In this document: one piece after another, positions 59,201-64,000 of the stretch
Position numbering within the stretch: position 1 is the first letter of the stretch
How the letters are laid out: every line of letters begins with the position of its first letter
Assembly (NCBI GenBank): GCA_950295325.1
Contig: OX485807.1
Location: forward strand, 50,806,440 to 50,870,439
Reading direction: 5' to 3'
Length of the DNA stretch: 64,000 nt
DNA from: Polytrichum commune
Lineage: Eukaryota; Streptophyta; Polytrichopsida; Polytrichales; Polytrichaceae
The notes under the pieces: model-generated
Seen by the model: the letters and a program-made list of their open reading frames with translations, nothing else
Databases searched by the model: none
What the model was told of the DNA's origin: nothing
Position numbers and translations under genes: made by a program

Positions 59201-62200
59201 TGTTGCAGTGGCCTTGGTCCTTTGCTTGTGGAGGGTCAACCCCGAGACTGGGGAGATACAAGAAATTCAGAGGAAGTAATGACAAACATGGGCCTTAGTG
59301 CACGTATGGACCATAGAAAAGACAGGGGGGACTGCATCATTGAGTTTCAGAAATTATGGAATGGCATGGAGCTTCACTTTAGTTATTCTAAAGCAATCTC
59401 TAATGTGGACGAACAGGTTGGTTTTTTTCCGTTCACTAACCACATTTTATTCACTTAATCATTCTCTGGAGCACGGTGCTGCCTTTCTCAAAACTCTTGG
59501 GTTAACCTCATGTGTTTTGTTCTGTGTTCTGCTCCTGCAGGTAAATTGTGAGAAGTTTGGGCACTTGATTGACTGTGACAAGCAAGCAATTTCAGAGCGG
59601 GATGTTCGAAGACTTGTTGGACATAATCTGGTGAAACGGACACATCGGTTTGCATATGCCACACTGTTACAGGCAAAGCACATGTATTATTCGGCTCTTG
59701 TGTTGGCCCAATCTCTTCGTAATACAGGGACTGTCCATGACCTGGTCCTACTGCTCGATGCAGATTGCGGATTCACCAAAGACAATGAAACCTTGTCCGA
59801 ACATTTTGATGTGGTGAAAGAAGTTGGCAAATCTAGCCATCGTTGGAGCTCTCGGATTTTTGGCAAATTGAACGTGTGGAACCTCAAGGAGTATGATCGG
59901 GTGGTGTATATTGATTTGAACATTCTTGTCTTGTCCAACTTGGACCATTTATTTAACCTCCCAGAGCCAGCAGCTGTTCCACAAGTTAATTTCCCTGAAC
60001 AATTCAACACAGGCTTGGTTGTTCTGCAACCCTCAAATGCAACGTACACAGATCTTCTGAATTGGGTGGAAGATACTTTTGATTCAGTGGAGTTAACTGA
60101 AGATGAGCTCTTGAATGACTTTTTTAGTGGCTGGTTTCAAATGCCAACTGAGCATCGCCTCCCTATGTATTTGAACATGCCATTACACCTAGTGGCCTCA
60201 GCGCCATTTCTAGGTTTAAATGAGAGCTCAATACAAGAGGTGACCAGTCAAAATCAACCAGCTGCACTTCGATTCCAGAAACGGGACCTTACTTTCATGC
60301 TCAAACAAGGTGTACATAATTCTAATAATAGTGATGATATAATCAGCTTTCTGACTCGGAGGAAGTCTAGTGCCATCGCCAATGGTTGGTTTGCCATCTG
60401 GTTGGAACTACTGAATGCTATTAAGAGCAACAGGGATCAACCTTTGGATGATGACAAGGCATCTCATCTATCTTGGAGACCTAGCAAGGTGAAGACACTA
60501 CTTTGGCCACCTAGGCGCCAGATGGTAGCTATCCATACGTATGCAAACTTGAATGCTCCGAGGCGACAAGCTTTTGCTACAGTCATCTGGTCCACTGAGC
60601 AACTTGTTGCTGTTGCAGGTAAGATAACAGCTTCATTTGTGTATAGGTATGCTTTTGTTAAAATTATTTTTCTAAACCCCAGCCAAGTTTGTGTCCTTGA
60701 TTGCTAAGTTAGCTGCTGGGATATGATCAAACTCCTAAGGGCTTGACTGTAGAGCTTGACCATTGAGAATTAAAATCTCTCATTGGTGGAAAAATGTCGA
60801 GACTGTCTCACTTCACTTTAAACTAGAGCTTGAGGACCTGGGACCATTGAATTCTAAAATCTCATTAGTGAGAATATGCCGAGACCGTCCCACTTCACTT
60901 TACACTAGAGCTTGAGGGCCTAAGGAACCAAAGAAGTTTGCATGGATATTAAAACCTACTTGGAGTCCTATATGGCACGCAGTGGATGATGTTTCATGGT
61001 CTCCTGGAATGTCCGTCAATCTCATCTCAAAGAGTGGGTCTAACACAAAACCGAGAGACCATGACTCTTCAAAATCTCCCAATCCTTGATTTATTATAAT
61101 TTGTTGTGTAGAAGGGCCCACATGCATAGGATGGTAATGAATAGCATTCGGTTGAGAGCCCGGTTGTGTATTTCTTTTGAACTACACTTGGAAGACCTGT
61201 GACCACACAAAATGCATTGTCAATTTTCCATGGTACAGCCTTTGGATGAGTTTCAAGGGTCCTCATGATTTCATGGTGACGGCCTGGGCCTTAGTGTAAA
61301 GTGGCCCAAAATTATCATCTTAGTTCTTTGCCGCAAGTGACACCTATTATAACTCTCAGTGATGGATGTGGGTGAACTCCTGATCCATGGTTTAATACAT
61401 ACTAATAATGTAAGACCTTCTAAACACATCAATGTCAATCATTTGTATGATTCAGTGACCATAGCTGATTTCATGTTTTGAATTTCCTGAGTATAGTTCA
61501 TGAAATTCAAGGATAATATGGCTGAAGTCGTTATATGTGTGAAACATATTCTGGAATGACTTCAAAAATGACCTTACACAAATTTGTGAATGATGGAACT
61601 GCAGGTTGGGCAACAACATACTCACAATGGCACCCATCATCACAGTATGAAACGCTTTTACTAGTGCACCCTTCCGTGGAGTGGAATTCATGGCAGCCTT
61701 ACAGGAGTCTGTTTCATACAGTAGTGGCTGTTGGAGAATTTGACCCAAAAATGTCCATCGACAACATGTCTGCAATGGTTGTGCATCTCTGGAATCAGAC
61801 GAACTATAACAAGTTAGTGTACGTAGATCCTAGCTCCATTTTCATAGATAGTTGTAATTTTCTTATGGACTTTGAACCTTTTGCTGCAACACCCAATCCT
61901 ACACTTCCAGATACATTTCTTTTGCAACTCATGGTTATCCAGCCAGATGCAAATAGATTTTCTGAGCTGGTCAGTAAGTTGTCCCTGCGTGGTGACACAA
62001 CTACAGTGCATTTGTTGCACTTTATGAACCAGCAGCTTAGTTATTGGTACCAATCGACCCCCAAGCATCGCATAGGAACCGTATTCAATTCCCGACTGGA
62101 TTTGCATAGGGGTCTCGAAGTGGATGAAAGGCCCTGGAAAATTTTGACATTTTACACTCACAACATACCTCATGATAGAAGCTCGGAGACTGCAAAAATT

Positions 62201-62278
62201 TGGGTAAAGATTGTCTGTAACATGCGGGACGCGGAAAGAACGGGCACATTGCTTGATCCCTTATGTGGTGTGCCTTAA
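56210..62278 (+). CDS. Multidomain glycosyltransferase: GT64 (EPC1-type) fused to two GT8-like domains
   Basis: Exons 56210-56303, 57256-57743, 58318-58568, 59209-59416, 59541-60618 and 61605-62278 join in phase (930 aa). The start ATG gives a basic N-tail (MADANKWRKL) and a membrane anchor at about 25-46, crossing the first splice, so a Golgi type II protein is likely. GT64, residues about 90-347: QVTILVNGF, ICDDDITID (DXD at 179-181), RIVGFFPRAHSY, KYSIMLTKIMIL, NCEDIAMNF, GDCIIEFQKLWNGM. GT8-like 1, about 380-560: FAYATLLQAKHMYYSALVLA, GKLNVWNLKEYDRVVYIDLN, FNTGLVVLQPS; the DXD position reads DLN. GT8-like 2, about 707-930: YNKLVYVDPSSIF (DPS), DTFLLQLMVIQP, RPWKILTFYTHN. Arabidopsis GT64 (EPC1/GMT1, GINT1) and GT8 (IPUT1) proteins act on GIPC sphingolipids, so a GIPC role is a guess. 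No stops interrupt any exon. Confidence 0.88.
57860..58205 (+). repeat. Dispersed repeat family A copy in glycosyltransferase intron 2
   Basis: GGCGTGGATCTATGAATGGA, AGACATGTGCTCAAAGGAGA, GCATTCTAGGTTCAACAATC, AAAATTATGAGGAAATGGCT, GAATTTGCTAATTATCTTG and GAGAAGTTGGCACCGAGAG follow the order of the copies at 1740 and 2120. Confidence 0.6.
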
Positions 62279-63735
62279 ATAACTTGGCTCATTTGTGGCC
62301 ACTAGTATCCAACATTCATTTTAATACAAAACTTGTATAATATTCTTATTTCAGATTCTTCTTTCAACAAGTGTTTGACATTTGAAGGGCTTGGTGTTGA
62401 CTGATTGGTAAAATGGCACATGAATAATGTTGCAAATGCTTTCCAGTTATGAACTTTATGCATTCCCTTGAAAATACATACTTAGCGAGCATTCAAGTGG
62501 CAGGGCTTTGATTATCAACAGAGGCTTCTGTGCCTTCAAAGACTGCTTTCTTCAAAAACCACTGATGTTAACATAGAGATCAGTATTTGTTTTTGTTATG
62601 ACTTCCAGTTCCGGTTTTTAAAAACAACTTAAAAGCAAAAAACCTCTGATCCTGAGTTTTTGAAAGTATTCAGAAGAAAAGAACCCTAGTCCTGGCTATT
62701 TAAAAAAACATTCAATGAAACAGTGGTTTTTTTGAAAGAACTGGGATAGCACTGGTGGTTGTTTAGAAGGTTATTTGATTGGGTTTTGAGTGTTTATGAG
62801 AACTATAATTATGAATTAAGTATGGTTAATTGAAATTTTGAGAACTGTAGTTATGGATTTAAAATACCACCCTAACAACTAGCAAGGGTTTGGTGCCATT
62901 CCTTATACCTGTCCAACATTGGTTCAAATCCATGGAATCTTATATCATTTTCTTAAAGTTGTTAATGAAGATTGTATTGAAAGATTGTACACCTTCTAAG
63001 AGACTAGTTCAAAAATATGATGCCCAACTTACAATATAGTGTTCTGTAACATTCGGGACAACCATATAATAGTTGAACTTACTATATAATTAAATTTTCT
63101 CTTGGGTATAAATCTTCATGCCCAATATGAAAATTGGCAACAACTACTGAAGACAAAATCTCCATCGCCACAAATTAGATAGAGTTGCTTAGAAGAATTT
63201 TTGCATGATCTTGCAAGCCCGCATCTTAAGCACATCGTACCACATCTAAGAGTTAAAATGCATGTAACAACATGCTTTTGAATGCAAAGGCCAAATTGAC
63301 TATAAAAACAATCATCATTGGAAAGATTCTGTCAATTTCGTCATAGTTCCAAACGATGCCAAAAAAACTGGTGAGCCTGGTTTTAGGGTTTGAGCTTGAC
63401 ATCTAATCGAGCAGAAGAGCCTCAAGAATATTATTGGGTCCTGATTTAATGGAGATGGAGAGGTTTTTTGGCTCTGCTTGGGAAGTACCAGACTTTACAG
63501 CTAGAATAAATTAGTGCTTGCCATCACATTCACGTCAGTCACAACCTTGTGATGTCTTTATTGAGTTCAAGCTCAACCATGGCATACAGGCATGGAATTG
63601 ACAAGATCTCCCAAGAGAGAACAATTAACTCAGTGCACTAGAACTCTTGTTTCCGTTCTACAATTGGCCTCCAACTAATGTGAAGTCATGATGAGGACAT
63701 TCCAGGATAAGCATATCACGTACGGAGTGTGTTGA
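62279..63735. other. 3' flank of the glycosyltransferase gene and intergenic DNA
   Basis: The probable 3' UTR starts at 62279; AATACAAAACTTGTATAATA at 62323 could hold a near-upstream element. No further gene was recognised. Confidence 0.4.
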
Positions 63736-63739
63736 TCTT

Positions 63740-63773
63740 ACTGGAGACAATGATGATGATGAGGAAGATGACA

Positions 63774-63815
<42 letters not shown>

Positions 63816-63875
63816 TTGTCCTCTTCCTCATCATCATCATCATTGTGAACAATGATGATGATGAGGAAGATGATT
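63740..63875. repeat. GAT/ATC-rich microsatellite with inverted halves
   Basis: (GAT)n runs from about 63744 to 63813, then CTCTTCCTCATCATCATCAT at 63820-63842, then a GATGATGATGAGGAAGATGA block at 63855. The sense and antisense GAT tracts can pair. The serine/methionine-rich minus-strand frame here is a by-product. Confidence 0.85.
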
Positions 63876-64000
63876 TGGCAACAGCATTGTGAAGGAGACT
63901 ATTCCACAATCCGAGTTGCAACGTGCTCTTTGGCAGGTAAGGGAGGAAATCAAAAAGCATGAAGCTAGAAGGAGGATGAAGAACAAAATGCTCAGTGATA
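63876..64000 (+). other. Right edge, possibly the start of another transcription unit
   Basis: AAGAAGATGATTTGGCAACA-like text followed by TTGGCAG|GTAAGG at 63930-63942 looks like a donor site. The sequence is too short to judge. Confidence 0.2.

Noticed and set aside
63658-63960. Minus-strand frame with long serine and methionine runs
   Set aside because: It is created by the GAT/ATC microsatellite.
1-64000. CRISPR arrays, operons, bacterial insertion sequences
   Set aside because: The window is plainly plant nuclear DNA with spliced genes. The direct repeats found are satellites or transposon duplications.
1-64000. Intact tRNA genes
   Set aside because: No stretch read as a complete cloverleaf by eye. 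The B-box-like motif in MITE family D lacks a convincing acceptor stem.

Overview
This window looks like nuclear DNA of a land plant. It is AT-rich, its genes are intron-split with GT..AG boundaries, it carries a TIR-NBS-LRR immune receptor and plant-type glycosyltransferases, and most of the rest is microsatellites and decayed transposons. The receptor's TIR motif (FLSHRGPDTK) and the LINE style suggest a non-flowering lineage (bryophyte, lycophyte, fern or conifer). That is an inference, and I cannot name the species.

Three genes are well supported, all on the + strand. (1) Positions 1-4054 hold the 3' part of a FRA3-like type II inositol polyphosphate 5-phosphatase, cut by the left edge; six exons splice with matching phases. 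(2) Positions 39483-44484 hold a four-exon TIR-NB-ARC-LRR gene (about 1111 aa). It is open throughout, and its LRR exon contains near-identical 138-bp tandem modules. (3) Positions 56210-62278 hold a six-exon gene for a roughly 930-aa type II membrane protein that joins a GT64 (EPC1-type) domain to a GT8-like domain and a second, more diverged GT8-like domain. This triple-glycosyltransferase architecture is the most interesting item in the window.

Region by region: 1.7-3.7 kb, intronic copies of a dispersed repeat, one holding a nested 420-bp MITE. 6-13.5 kb, microsatellites, a pogo-like element with an acidic ORF, a telomere-motif repeat, and a Stowaway-like MITE that itself carries a G-tract MITE. 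13.5-26 kb, very AT-rich, with diverged repeat modules, a decayed PIF/Harbinger pair (Myb-like ORF on -, transposase on +), an unknown broken ORF and a LINE reverse transcriptase remnant. 26.6-31.7 kb, several MITEs with visible target-site duplications and a second pogo-like element. 31.7-38.9 kb, little recognisable beyond simple repeats and a 56-bp duplication. 45.27-46.31 kb, a 1.04-kb near-perfect palindrome whose arms are themselves tandem repeats. 49.5-50.2 kb, a same-length twin of the MITE at 31.0 kb. 50.7 kb, a 5S-rRNA-like relic. 53.9-55.4 kb, LINE C-terminal remnants. 62.3-64 kb, mostly featureless, with a GAT-rich palindromic tract.

The genes are unrelated neighbours; nothing suggests a cluster. 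The shared theme is DNA-transposon traffic. Insertion sites can often be read directly from duplicated target bases, and one repeat family lies in introns of both the phosphatase and the glycosyltransferase gene. All exon models rest on frame continuity, splice consensus and recalled family motifs, not on transcripts or alignments.
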